NCBI GenBank assembly: GCA_029747015.1
Contig: JAKOGI010000004.1
Coordinates: 1,275,001 to 1,339,000, forward strand
Direction of reading: 5' to 3'
Length of the DNA stretch: 64,000 bases
Origin: Carnegiea gigantea
Lineage: Eukaryota > Streptophyta > Magnoliopsida > Caryophyllales > Cactaceae
Program-made: the position numbers and the translations under genes
The notes under the pieces: model-generated
What the model was told of the DNA's origin: nothing
The model's database searches: none
What the model saw: the letters and a program-made list of their open reading frames with translations, nothing else
Part shown: one piece after another, positions 1 through 10,700 of the stretch
How positions within the stretch are numbered: the stretch's first letter is position 1
Layout of the letters: each line of letters starts with the position of its first letter

Positions 1-1
1 T

Positions 2-2524
2 CAGAGGTGCCAAAAACTCAAGTGCCCCTGCGTGAAGTGTCGCAATGTTCCGTACCTTGATGTGGACACAATCAAGTTACATTTGTACCAGCGAGGGTTT
101 CGTCCACACTACTATAGGTGGGTGCATCACGGGGAGACATTCCTAGAAGATGATGCAGCTGCAACTTCCTCATCCAATTCACAAGTGACACCCAACCCTA
201 TGAGAGACATGGTGATGGATGCGTACGCACCTGCGACATCTGCATTAGTGCAATATGTGCCGCACACTGGGGAGCAGGAACCAAATGACGATGTGAAGAA
301 GTTCCTTGAACTAATCCAGGCAGCGGAGAGACCATTGTTCGAGGGATGTGGAATGTCACTGCTTAAAGCTGTTGCGCGGCTTGCAAATCTGAAATGTGAA
401 TATGATCTACCCCATCGCGCGGTCGATGGTATTGTATCCTTCATGAAGGATATATGCCCCAACAACAACGCCGTGGTCGGTAATTACTACGAAGTGAAGA
501 AGTTGCTTGCGGGTCTTCAACTTCCACATCATAAAATTGATGTCTGCCCCAATGGTTGCATGTTATTCTGGAAGGGGGCAGAGGAGCTCGATAGATGCTC
601 TTTCTGTGATGAAGGTAGGTACTTGAGGACCAGCAAACAAGGGAGACAAATCCCGAGAAAGCATCTAATATATTTCCCCATCGGACCGCGACTACAACGA
701 CTTTATGCAACGAAGAAAACTGCTGAGAGTATGCGGTGGCACCATGAGCACAAGCGGCCTCCTGGGGTCATGGCACACCCATCTGATAGTGAGGCGTGGA
801 AACATCTAGACGTTTCCTATCCTTCATTTGCCGCCGAACCTCGTAATGTGAGGTTAGGGTTGTGCACTGATGGCTTCTCTTCGTTTGGTCATTATGGTCA
901 AACATATTCATGCTGGCCAGTGATTGTTACCCCTTATAATTTGCCCCCATGGATGTGCAAGAAACGACAGTTCAAGTTCATTGCTCTCCTCATTCCCGGT
1001 CCGAAGAATCCAAAAGGAAATATCGACATATATATGCAACCTCTTATTGAAGAACTGAAGCAACTTTGGAATGAAGGAACACCAACATATGACGTCTCCC
1101 TGAGGCAGAATTTCGTAATGAAGGTTGCAATTCTATGGACTGTGAGTGACTTCCCCGCGTATGGCATGCTTTCTGGCTGGACGACTGCCGGAAGGTTAGC
1201 ATGCCCGTACTGTATGGAACACACAAAAGCATTCAGGCTATCCCATGGGAAGAAGCAATCGTGGTTTGACTGTCATCGTCAATTTCTCCCACCAGATCAT
1301 AAATTCCGGCGTAACAAATCTGCATTTTACAAAAACAGGGAGGACCATTCTGAACCTCCTCCTATGCTGACCGGTGAGCAGCTTTGGAGTCGTGTCTCTT
1401 CCCTCCCGACGGCAACAGATCACAAGGGAAAAGTGGATGGGTACGGACAGTCACACAACTGGACTAGACGTAGCATATTTTGGGAACTACCTTACTGGAG
1501 CAAGTTGTTAATACGCCACAACCTTGATGTCATGCACATTGAGAAAAATGTGTTTGAGCAAATCATTAACACAGTGTTGAATGTGAAGGATAAAACAAAA
1601 GATGACATCAGCGCGAGAGAGGACATGCATACCCATTGTAAACGTAGGAGACTTAATGTTCAGGTTGTTGCCGATGGCGACGGACGCCGGCGAGAAGTTA
1701 TGCCACCAGCTCCATATGTTTTGCACAGCGATTACAAGAAGGTGGTGTGTGACTGGATCCGTAAGGTGAAATTCGCAGATGATTACGCCTCGAACTTGAG
1801 TAGGTGTGTGGACATGAGGAATGCTTCACTGCATAACATGAAAAGCCATGATTGTCATGTTTTTATGCAGCGATTGTTGCCTTTGGCTTTCAGAGATCTC
1901 TTACCCACCAATGTCTGGAATGTGCTAACTGAGCTCAGCCAATTTTTTCGAGATTTGTGTTCGTCGAAGTTGCATGCTGATGACGTAATTCGTTTGGAGA
2001 ATAACATTGCAGAAATTTTGTGCAAGTTGGAACGAGTTTTCCCCCCATCTTTCTTCAACGTAATGGAGCATCTACCTGTCCACTTGCCTACGGAACTAAA
2101 ACTTGGTGGGCTGGTTCAATATCGATGGATGTATGACAACGAAAGGTATGACAAAGCTCACAGAAATCGTGTCATCGGAATGTAGGTACAGAAATAACGT
2201 TTGGGTGGGTTGTGTTACAGGTTTCTTCATCATTTGAAGGGGAAAGTAGGCAACAAAGCACGTGTTGAGCCTTCCATTTTCTATGCATACTTAATGGAAG
2301 AGATAACGAACTTCATTACAAACTACTTGGACGGCAGTGTTGACGTCAGGGCCAATGATTTGCCGAGAAATGTGATGAACATTGAGAAAGACAAATTAGA
2401 TTGGTTGTCCTGTTTATTTCGAATGTCATCCCCAATAATCCGGATGTGTGATCCGTTGAAATGTGTAATTGGTTTACTCCGGGCGTGTGGCCCGTTGAGC
2501 GTGGGAATGTGTGTTGTTATTTGA
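2..2524 (+). CDS. CACTA transposase TNP2-like, 5'-partial
   Basis: The frame is open from base 2, so the true start lies to the left. The first residues (CPCVKCRN, then an HLYQRGF...W...HGE pattern) fit the plant transposase-associated domain. A long tnp2-family region follows (HHEHKRPPGVMAHPSDSEAW, then DGFSSFGHYGQTYSCWPV, and CPYC at about 1200). Exon 1 ends at 2145 (GAAAG/GTATG). An intron 2146-2220 ends in ACAG. Exon 2 resumes at 2221 with FLHHLKGKVGNKARVE, typical of the TNP2 C-terminal region (DUF4218-like). The frame stops at 2524, well short of the usual C-terminus, so this copy is probably C-terminally shortened or has a further exon I did not find. TNP2 cuts and joins the ends of the CACTA element in the nucleus. 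Confidence 0.88.
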
Positions 2525-2725
2525 TTTATTGCAGGGAGTTAATGTGTGGCTTTTAGCCAGGGAAATGGTCAATTTTCAGGCGGAACTCTGTCCGTTTCTT
2601 TCGAGGTATATATATATGTATGTGTACGCATGTGTATACATATACATACAACTGCATATGCACATACCTGTACACGTATATGAACACGTATGTTACTAAT
2701 TCATTATTGTGACTTGCATGTGCAG

Positions 2726-3793
2726 GAACGATTCACATGGGATTCTGAGCATGAGGACTTAGTGAGAAGGGAATGGCAGCAGAAGGTACGGGTCAGACTG
2801 AAGGATATAGTGCACAAGACCTCCAAGGACCCTCCAGAGAAGATCATTCATTGGATGACTGATGGTATTCGCACTGCAATGAAGACCAAGAGGGACACAG
2901 ATGAGGATTTCAAGAGGCGATCGGAGAGAAACAGGAAGAACAAGGTAGAGGGGCCGAAGGCAAAGATTGGGCACAGTCAGGGGTCTATATCTGCAACAAT
3001 GTGGGCTCAGAGACTGGTATGAAACAGTTACATGCTGTAGTGAAATATATTATCTTCACTTTGAAAAGTTGCCCATGTGGAAATAAATATGTGTATGTGA
3101 CAGGCGAAGCAACTGGGAAGAAGACCTTCGGCTGTTGAGTTATTTGTCACCACTCATTCCAAGGTTGACGAGAGCGGTCACCGCATTTGGTGCGATGAGT
3201 ACGCTCAGAGTGTGTATGTAAGTATTACATTAAAGCTTCGTTCACTACGTAGATGTCTGAAATGTACGCATATGTAACTTGTTTGCCTTCCTGATTTGTT
3301 TGAAACGATGCAGGACAAATATGAGCAGCTGAAAGTGGGAACTGATGTGCAAGTCGGTTCCGCAGCAGATGATCACCTGTTCTTCAAGGCAAGTGGAGGC
3401 TGGAGTGACAAGGGCTCCATATACGGACTTGGAAGAGAGGGGGTAGCCATGTTTGAGAGACCGATCGCGTCTAGGCGTAGTGGCGGCAGCACTTCCTCCG
3501 CATATTCTTCTCCCATAGTAACCCAGCTCCAAGATCAGTTGCAAGCGACACAGAATGAGCTGCAAACGACTCAAGCTCGACTTCATTCGACAGAGGAGGA
3601 GCTGAGGAGTACTAGGGAGGAGTTGAATAGTACTAGGGAGGAGTTGAGTAGTACTAGGGCGGAGTTGGAAGCTACCAGGAAGGAGATGGATGTGCAACGG
3701 ATTGGGCTGCTGGAGCTTAATGCTCGGTTTGATAGCTTTTCAGCGCTGCTTGGCCACCCCACCCGTCCCGACAACTCTCAGGCATCGTCGTAG
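2726..3793 (+). CDS. CACTA second gene (Transposase_24 / TNPD-like), spliced
   Basis: Three exons fit one frame: 2726-3016, 3104-3217 and 3314-3793, with GT-AG introns (GTATGA...GACAG, GTAAGT...TGCAG). The middle carries the Plant_transposase/Transposase_24 pattern: RNRKNKVEGPKAKIGHSQGS, then LGRRPSAVELFVTTHSK and a DKYEQL motif. The last exon ends in a predicted coiled coil of near-identical STREELN-type heptads (about 3540-3690). An upstream start is unclear: no good ATG lies between 2524 and 2726, so the exon start at 2726 (after TGCAG) is a splice-site choice and a first exon may be missing. The protein probably binds or bridges the element ends, but that is inferred from the family. Confidence 0.7.
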
Positions 3794-4019
3794 ATGTAGG
3801 TATGTGTAGATGTACATGTTAATTGTAATTTCGGCTATGTGTAGATGTAGGCAGCGTCGTACTCTGTCACATTGTAATTTCATGCACGTGACCGATGGAA
3901 CTCTGTAATTGTTGTGTTCGTGGAATGCGAAATTGTGGATGTTTTGGTGCATTTTGTGTAATCTCGATTTAATTTAGAGATGCTGAACTACATGGTATGT
4001 ATATAGCAAACAATATGCC
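3794..4019 (+). other. 3' untranslated region of second CACTA gene
   Basis: No coding signal. The segment lies between the TAG stop and the subterminal array and contains a short direct repeat of ATGTGTAGATGTA at about 3800 and 3838. Confidence 0.5.
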
Positions 4020-4640
4020 CAGGTTGGAGACCGAAATTGATATTCTGGTCTCTATTAGAGAACGAAATGCAAGTTTGGTCTCAAACGCAGGCTGGCAGGA
4101 ACCGCAGCCTGTGTTGGAGACCAAGCTGAAAATCGGTCTCTAATTGAGACCGGTAACCGGTCTCCAGTGGAGACCGAGGCAAATATATATTGGTCTCCAA
4201 TTGAGACCAAATTTATTGGTCTCCAATTGAGACCAACAGTTTTGGTATCAATTAGAGACCATCCAAATTTGGTCTCTAATGGAGACCACGGAACTTGGTG
4301 TCAATTCGAGACCGGCCAAATTGGTCTCTGTTAGAGACCGACGTGGATGGTCTCTAATTGAGACCACAACATTTGGTCTCAAATAGAGACCGGCTCATTT
4401 TTGGTCTCAGATGGAGACCGGCTTATGTTGGTCTCAGTTGGAGACCGGCTTAGCTTGGTCTCCATTAGAGACCGGCCATATTTGGTCTCAATTAGACACC
4501 ACTATGCGCTTTTTGGTCTCTAAATTTGAATTGCTACCAAAGGTTTAGAGACCGAAGAATTTCGGTCTCTGTTTGGTCTCTAAAATTATTTGGAGACCGA
4601 CTTGCCTCAGTTAGAGACCGAAGAGTATCGGTCTCTAACT
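4020..4640. repeat. CACTA subterminal array of GGTCTC/GAGACC words
   Basis: Dozens of copies of GGTCTC and GAGACC alternate over about 620 bp, mostly paired head to head around a short AT spacer (form GGTCTCnAnTnGAGACC). Subterminal repeats of this sort are the binding sites for the TNPA/TNPD-type protein in En/Spm elements. The inverted pairing makes each unit a potential small hairpin. The assignment as protein-binding sites is inferred from the family. Confidence 0.85.
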
Positions 4641-4646
4641 GGGCGC

Positions 4647-4658
4647 TTTCTTGTAGTG
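4647..4658 (-). repeat. CACTA terminal inverted repeat (right end)
   Basis: TTTCTTGTAGTG is the reverse complement of CACTACAAGAAA, the standard plant CACTA terminus. It marks the exact right boundary of the element. Confidence 0.92.
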
Positions 4659-4934
4659 AATGGGTGCATGAACACTATTTGAAGAACAACTCTTGGTGGA
4701 TGTACAAGCCTACAAATCATAGTTGCCAGTATAAGAAGCAAGTGCACAAGGTTAAGGAAATAATTGAAGGCGGCTCCACAATAAAGTCGAGTTGGTTGCA
4801 TTTTCTACTGACGTTTATACGATGAACTCAGGTTATGAATGGATGCAAGGTGATTATAGGACAAGTCAGTTTAGAATAGAAAGAATATCCAAAAATATTC
4901 ATATAGACTTCGGTTGTTACTTTATAATAAGGTC

Positions 4935-5110
4935 CCTATGGAACCAACACAGGTTGGTTCAAGTGGTTCGCCATTTGTTCCCTTAAGTAAGGTCTCGGAT
5001 TCGAGTCTTGTGAATGGAGAAAATATATGATGGGAGAGCTCTACCCCTTGTTGTACTAGCAGTAGCTCGACTCCAGTCAAATTGAGGATCTTAAAGAGTT
5101 ACACCAAATT
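4935..5110 (+). mobile_element. tRNA-derived SINE-like element, copy 1
   Basis: Pol III style internal promoter words are present: an A-box-like TGGTTCAAGTGG at 4955-4966 and a B-box-like GGATTCGAGTC at 4997-5007, at tRNA-like spacing. The stretch is followed by a block shared with a reverse-oriented copy near 19.7-19.86 kb (AGTCTTGTGGATGGAG-type core, then GAGAAAATATATGATG). Two diverged copies in opposite orientation support a dispersed family. The ends and target duplications are not clear. Confidence 0.6.
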
Positions 5111-7490
5111 CTAACGAACTGTAAGTGGTTTAGGACATGCGCTTGCTCTGAAGATCAGAGATAGTGGAAATTATGCAACAACAAATGAGCCTTAGAATTG
5201 AGTTTATTTTAATATCACCTGTAAATTCTCTAGATGGACGCAATTGTGTAGATATCGAGGGGTTGAACGTGGTAATAGAACATTTTCATTTTATTACCGT
5301 AAAAAAAAAAAAAAAGACAAAGGTTGCTCTAAAAAAATTATTTACATGTATACTGGGCAGCAAGATTTTCATTTCACACACTCCCATTCAAAAAATTCAT
5401 TTGCCTTGATAAATAGGCCCTCCTATGTAATTAGCTTAATGCCAAATTTACAGGCAGGATCAGAGGGGGCTTGTTGAGCTTAATTGTTTTCGACTTAGAG
5501 TATGTAGACTACTAGACTATAGTAGCTGTTTTCTTTGAGCAGTACAGTGACTATATTTTCTTTTTTTCTTTGTTATTGTAAGGGTCATGCCCAACTAAAT
5601 AATCGAAAAAAATACAAATTAATTTGATGCGGACTTGAAATTCCTATTGACTTCACCATAATCGAATCTGCTTAAAATTTTTTCTCGAAAATTGTTTACC
5701 TTAATAAGATAAGTTTTTGACTAAAATTGAACAAAACGAATTAAACTCCAAACTAACAATGATCTAACTCAATTCTATATGTTTATATATATCTATGTTC
5801 AAACTAAACAAAATTCGACCATTTATGCCGCGTGTTACTCTCTTATTTCATTTGGAGCTGGCATAATTTAATTGGTGGTATTAGCTTTTTTTTTTGACAA
5901 TTAAGTCACACTTAAAATGGTTACTAACTAGCATGACACTTGCTGCAGGCTATATTTCTATATTTAGTCATTAACAAATAACAATTTCTTTTTTAATCAT
6001 TTACTACTTCTAAAATAGTATCTTTTAAATTATTTTTAACATTGGATATAGGATTTTGCAATTTTAAGGTGTTAATCATGTCAGTTTATGCCAACTATTT
6101 ATAACATTTTATTTCCAACAGCAACCATGATATTTCTTTTTCCAAAAAAAAATTAAAACGAATTATTTGGAAAATGATTAATGTATTGTCGAAAAGTTAT
6201 CAATACTGCCTCTATGAGCTTTGTTAAATTATGCTTAAGTTACGAGTCCTTTTCCAAGTGTCCCTTCTATGATTTTATTATGTGATGATTCTTATCATCA
6301 TCCATCTTATCTTTTCTGCTAAAATATTAAAATCAGATTAAATATGTTTACTTAAAGTTTTAAACAAGGGCAATGAAAATTGACAAGTATATTAATAGAT
6401 AAATTTTAAAAAGTCATAAAATTATACTCATCAATAAATTAAGCAGAAGAATTAAATCTTCACTGTGATAAATGATGGAGTTAACAGTATTAATCATAAA
6501 AAAAAAGATTATTTACTTTAATATACAAAAGCACAAATATAATTATAGCAAAGAATACCAGTATCTCCTAAGACTTTACAAAGCCGATTGATAGAGTTTC
6601 CTTCTTTTTAATATATAAAAATGTAGAGAAATTATAATAAATAAATTTGCTACATGATACACTTTTTAATATGGTAATAACAATCTATCTTCATTATATT
6701 GTATTTGTAATTTCTCCATTCAATTAAAAAGCAACGTTTCAAAAATATATTTGTATATCACAAAAAACTAACTTATATAAAATCAAAATATCATCAATCT
6801 AAAGTGCAAACCAAAGTTATAAATATCGTATCGATTATTGTACATTTTTTTCACTAGAATGAGACATATTGGGTTTATGCACCGTTGTTCTGGACTTATA
6901 TCATTTTGAATTTTAAATAATTTAAAAAATTAAAGTAATTTTTTTTGAAATTTTAGCATACCGGTGGATATTTCACCGAAAATATTAATAGCGCTCGATA
7001 TTTAACGGCACAAAACGATATTAATCTGTACAATATCGAACAATAATTTATACTATTTTTTAACTCATACAGTACACTTTAATTGATGCTGAATAATACG
7101 GTACAATATTTATGGCACAGATGCAAACACAAAATTCAACTCAACAATAGACATAGAACCGCCCACGTCACACAGGCAAACAATCCTTCCATGATTTGTC
7201 CAAGACACAGTTTCTAATTATTCTGTACCGCGAATTTCCCTTTTTTTTTTAAAGAAGAACAGTTCCATATTCTGACATGCCTGTCACAGGTCGCCGCTGA
7301 CAGCCGCGTACACTGACTGACACTGAAAAACCACATGAAATAAAACGACAAAAAAAGGAAGAAAAAAGCAGAGACGACAAGTGGCGCGCACATCTTTCAC
7401 TTTGTCGACACGTTCTTCAGAATATTATTTAATTATTAATTCCACTATTCTCACCCAAAGTTTTCCCGCCTTTGCGCCTCCTCCTAAATT
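5111..7490. other. AT-rich intergenic DNA upstream of the CXC gene
   Basis: About 2.4 kb with no supported gene. It holds several A and T homopolymer runs. Close to the gene there is a CCCACGTCAC word at about 7161, which contains an ACGT core bound by plant bZIP factors in general. Nothing else stood out. Confidence 0.6.
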
Positions 7491-7498
7491 AAAAATTC

Positions 7499-7506
7499 TT
7501 ATAAAT
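7499..7506 (+). promoter_or_regulatory. Candidate TATA box of the CXC-domain gene
   Basis: TTATAAAT lies 145 bp before the chosen start codon and ahead of a GA-repeat leader (GAGAGAGAGAGAGAGAGA at about 7549-7566). Position and sequence are suitable, but the transcription start is not shown by the sequence. Confidence 0.35.
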
Positions 7507-7606
7507 CAAAAAAGGGCAAAAAAAAAAACTAAAAAGAAAGAGAAAAGGGGAGAGAGAGAGAGAGAGAAGATTAACTGACCCTAGAATTTGGGGCAGAGGA
7601 GAGAGA

Positions 7607-7702
7607 ATGTGGAGGAGCTTTGAATGCTTACTCATCACTCGCCATGGATACACCCGACAAGAAGATCCAACCCAGCCCGTCCCCCCTTTTTTCCAAATTT
7701 GA
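7607..7702 (+). promoter_or_regulatory. Upstream ORF overlapping the CXC-gene start
   Basis: An ATG at 7607 opens a 31-codon frame that ends in TGA at 7700-7702, inside exon 1 and out of frame with the main start at 7644. A second out-of-frame ATG lies at 7624. If the leader starts near 7530 both would be met first by scanning ribosomes. The main start has the stronger context (GCCATGG). Confidence 0.45.
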
Positions 7703-10700
7703 GGTATAATTTTATGGCTTTATTGTTTTTCTTTATTATTTTTGAGTTGCATGTATTTGACTTTCAGGGTTTTAGCACTCGGATTTTGGGGACTGTTGTG
7801 TGAATTCGTTGAATTGGGGTTAATTCTTAACTGGGTGTTAGATCTGGTGTTTAGTTTTTAGGGAAATTGGGATTTTTTGGGTGAATTCCTTGTTTTGTAT
7901 TTGAGTGTTGAAATGAATTAATTTCTGGGGTTTTTGAGTTGATTTTGTTTAAGTTGTTAATATTTCCAGAAATTGTTTGGCTGCATGTTTTAGTCAGAGT
8001 TTAGTGGGAAATTTGGCAGAAAAATTGGGTACAAAGGCGGCGAAAATCAAAATCAATTTTGAGATGTAATTGTGATTTATGAATGTTAACTGCCTGCTGT
8101 TTTGATTTCTCTCTTGACTCTCTTAAAGCAGAATAGCCATTTCTTTGCCCGATCATTTCAAGGGTTTCTGTTTGTCCCTTGAAATAAGTGTGTACTACTA
8201 ATCTTTTAGGGTTTATCTTTTCAGGGTTTACACTAAATTCCAATGAAACTTTCTACTTTTGACCACTGAAAACAACCTCAAAGAGCTTTCAGCTTGTTAT
8301 TCTTAATGATTTGACTTCCATCTATCCAAATTGGAAACCATCGTAACGCAAGGGCAAAAGCCATCTCCTTGTGCAATAATGTCTCAACCCATTTGTTATG
8401 GATTTAGCTTATTAGTGAAATTGGTTGCCCTAAGTTGTGGTGAGAAATTTGGAACTCAAAATGTGCTTGCTGAATTCATGTCTGGTACTTCTTGATGTTT
8501 GTTGTTGATTTGACAGTTAAAATACTTCAGATTTATTGTTTTAGAAAGCATATAGGGTTGTGACCTCTCCTATGACATGGGTTATAACACATTGTTATGA
8601 AGTAATTAGATCAATGTATCTTATGAAAAAAAAAATTGGATTTTGTTCTTGAAGAGGACAAAATGATGATGAATTTATGGTATGCTTACTTTTCTCGATA
8701 TGGACTCCATGAACTTTAATCTGGGATGAACACTACACATCCTTATTTATCATTTGCGATGTCTTCTACTGCAGCCAGAGGAGAGCATATAATACTTTGT
8801 GGGTGGAATATCTCACATTAAGTGCCCTGCTTCTCAACCATTAAGAAAAAATGGCTTGAGACTTTGTATTCAAGATAAGTGATTATTTTGCTCAACTCAA
8901 TCGGGAATTTGGAGTTTGTAAATAGTCTTTTTAGGAGTTGTACACAATTATCTTATGCGACGTTGTGTATCTAACCGTTTTGTTATATTAGTTACTACAA
9001 TTTTGCCATACTTGGAGAAAGGTGTTCGGGTGGATCCCAATCATGAGTCCCATTACCATCAGATAGGATACGGGAAAAAGAATATTGGAGTACCATTAGT
9101 TCAAGATTTGGCCTGGCAAAATTTTCAGGAGCCATGCAGTTCATTAAGTGGAGAATAGAAAAATAATGGCCTAAGCTCTACCTTGGTGGCAATAGGCTTT
9201 GACATTCGGACTTGACAAAGGTCTGTAAGTTGCTTCACAGTCCATCTGGGAAACCATCCCAGCAAAAGCAAGCTTGAGGGAGCTTAGTGCGTGAGAGTAG
9301 TAGTCCGCCAAATATAAAGTGGAGGGGTGTGAAAATATGAGGAAGAAACTCTTAAGCTATGAGGGTTTTGGAGAGCAAGTGGTAGCTTGATTAGGGAAGT
9401 AATAAAACATGTTATTTAGAATGAGTGTAAGTCCTGAGTAAATGTTGGGGGGATGTCTAGGGCCACCCCGAAAATACGGGGACACTACTATATGAATGGT
9501 GATAATGTCATCAGCAATGTATGCCATCCCCAAGAGATGATGATGTTTAGATGTTGTTTGAGAAGGATGATGTCATCAAGGGAGGAAGACAACAAACATC
9601 ATGTTTGCTAAGGAGGGCTTCAATTTGGAATGGTGAGATAAGAGAAGATTTACAACTTTTAGGTGTGCAAAAGTTGTAAGGTGGTGAAAAATAGGGTATC
9701 TAAAATAACGGGATAGAGGGATTCAAACACATGTGAAAGAGTATTCTGAGTGATTAGTAATCCTATTTTTGTTATATTAAGTAGATTTCCTCCCGCGGGG
9801 ATTGTGATCGTGGAGTAGCTCTATTGAGGGACCAAACCACATAAAGATTCTTGTGTTGTGTTCCATGCATTGTTGGTATATTTTGTGTGTTCCCAACAAT
9901 AGTTCAAAATGAAGTTCTTTTTTGGAGGAAGGTCCTTTCGGGAGAAAGGCCAAAAATGTTGCTATTCAATTGCTTTCCATTTATCTGTTGGTTGATATGG
10001 ATGGCGACAAATGGGAGAGCTTTTATGTGTTGAAACCCCACTTGAAGGTTCACTGTAGAGATGATGACGGCGGCAAACCTGAGTGGACGCAGCAATCTTG
10101 AATGAACGACTCAAACTGGAACAAACTGGAGGAATCATACAGTTCGGAATTTTCTGGCAAGAATCTAGTGACAGGACGTAGTGGTCTGACAGAACCTTTC
10201 CATTGCTAGAGAATAGCAATTAAAAGTGCTGCAGGAAACAAATTATAGGCTACAGTTCATAAGAAAGAGCATTAGTCAAATGATTCTGGATCAATCTGAT
10301 TCTGCAAATTGTTCGAATGTTTTTAGGAATTTGCATGTTGGCTTGAGATTAATGACGCTCATTTCCTTGCACTTTCCCAATGTGCCAATCCTTCAACCCT
10401 GCAGACTGGATAGCCAGATCTCATAATTGTCAGAATCATACTTTCAGGGTATCCTTTTCCCATACTGCATTGACTACATCTTGATGCACCAACTATAAAT
10501 GCAACCTCAAGACATCATTAAGGCCCCCCCCCCCCCGGGGGGGTCTTTGAACCTTACGATGTCCACATTATTATCAATATGCGATGATTGGTCATCAGTG
10601 ACTTTTGGTCCATCATGTATGCAAGTGGATTCTTTTTCTAGTTTTCCCTGTGTTTGCATGTTTAATAATGCGATGATTGTTTAATGTACCAACTATAAAT

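Larger units (their letters stand above)
1..4658 (+). mobile_element. CACTA (En/Spm) DNA transposon, 5' end outside window
   Basis: The window opens inside a CACTA transposon. Two genes in the usual order are visible: a TNP2-type transposase (to 2524) and a Transposase_24-type second gene (to 3793). They are followed by a 0.6 kb subterminal array of inverted GGTCTC/GAGACC words and by the terminus TTTCTTGTAGTG at 4647-4658, the reverse complement of the plant CACTA end CACTACAAGAAA. The 3 bp after it (AAT, 4659-4661) would be one copy of the 3 bp target duplication; the partner lies off the left edge. The long uninterrupted transposase frame suggests a fairly young copy. Confidence 0.9.

Noticed and set aside
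3245..3774. Minus-strand open frames opposite the second CACTA gene
   Set aside because: Shadows of the heptad-repeat coding region. The plus-strand frame has family homology.
7381..7578. 65-codon frame upstream of the CXC gene
   Set aside because: Low-complexity Lys/Glu tail from A/G-rich leader DNA. It overlaps the candidate TATA box and has no homology.
8955..9158. 67-codon frame in intron 1 of the CXC gene
   Set aside because: No homology seen and no splice sites that would join it in frame between exon 1 (phase 0) and exon 2.
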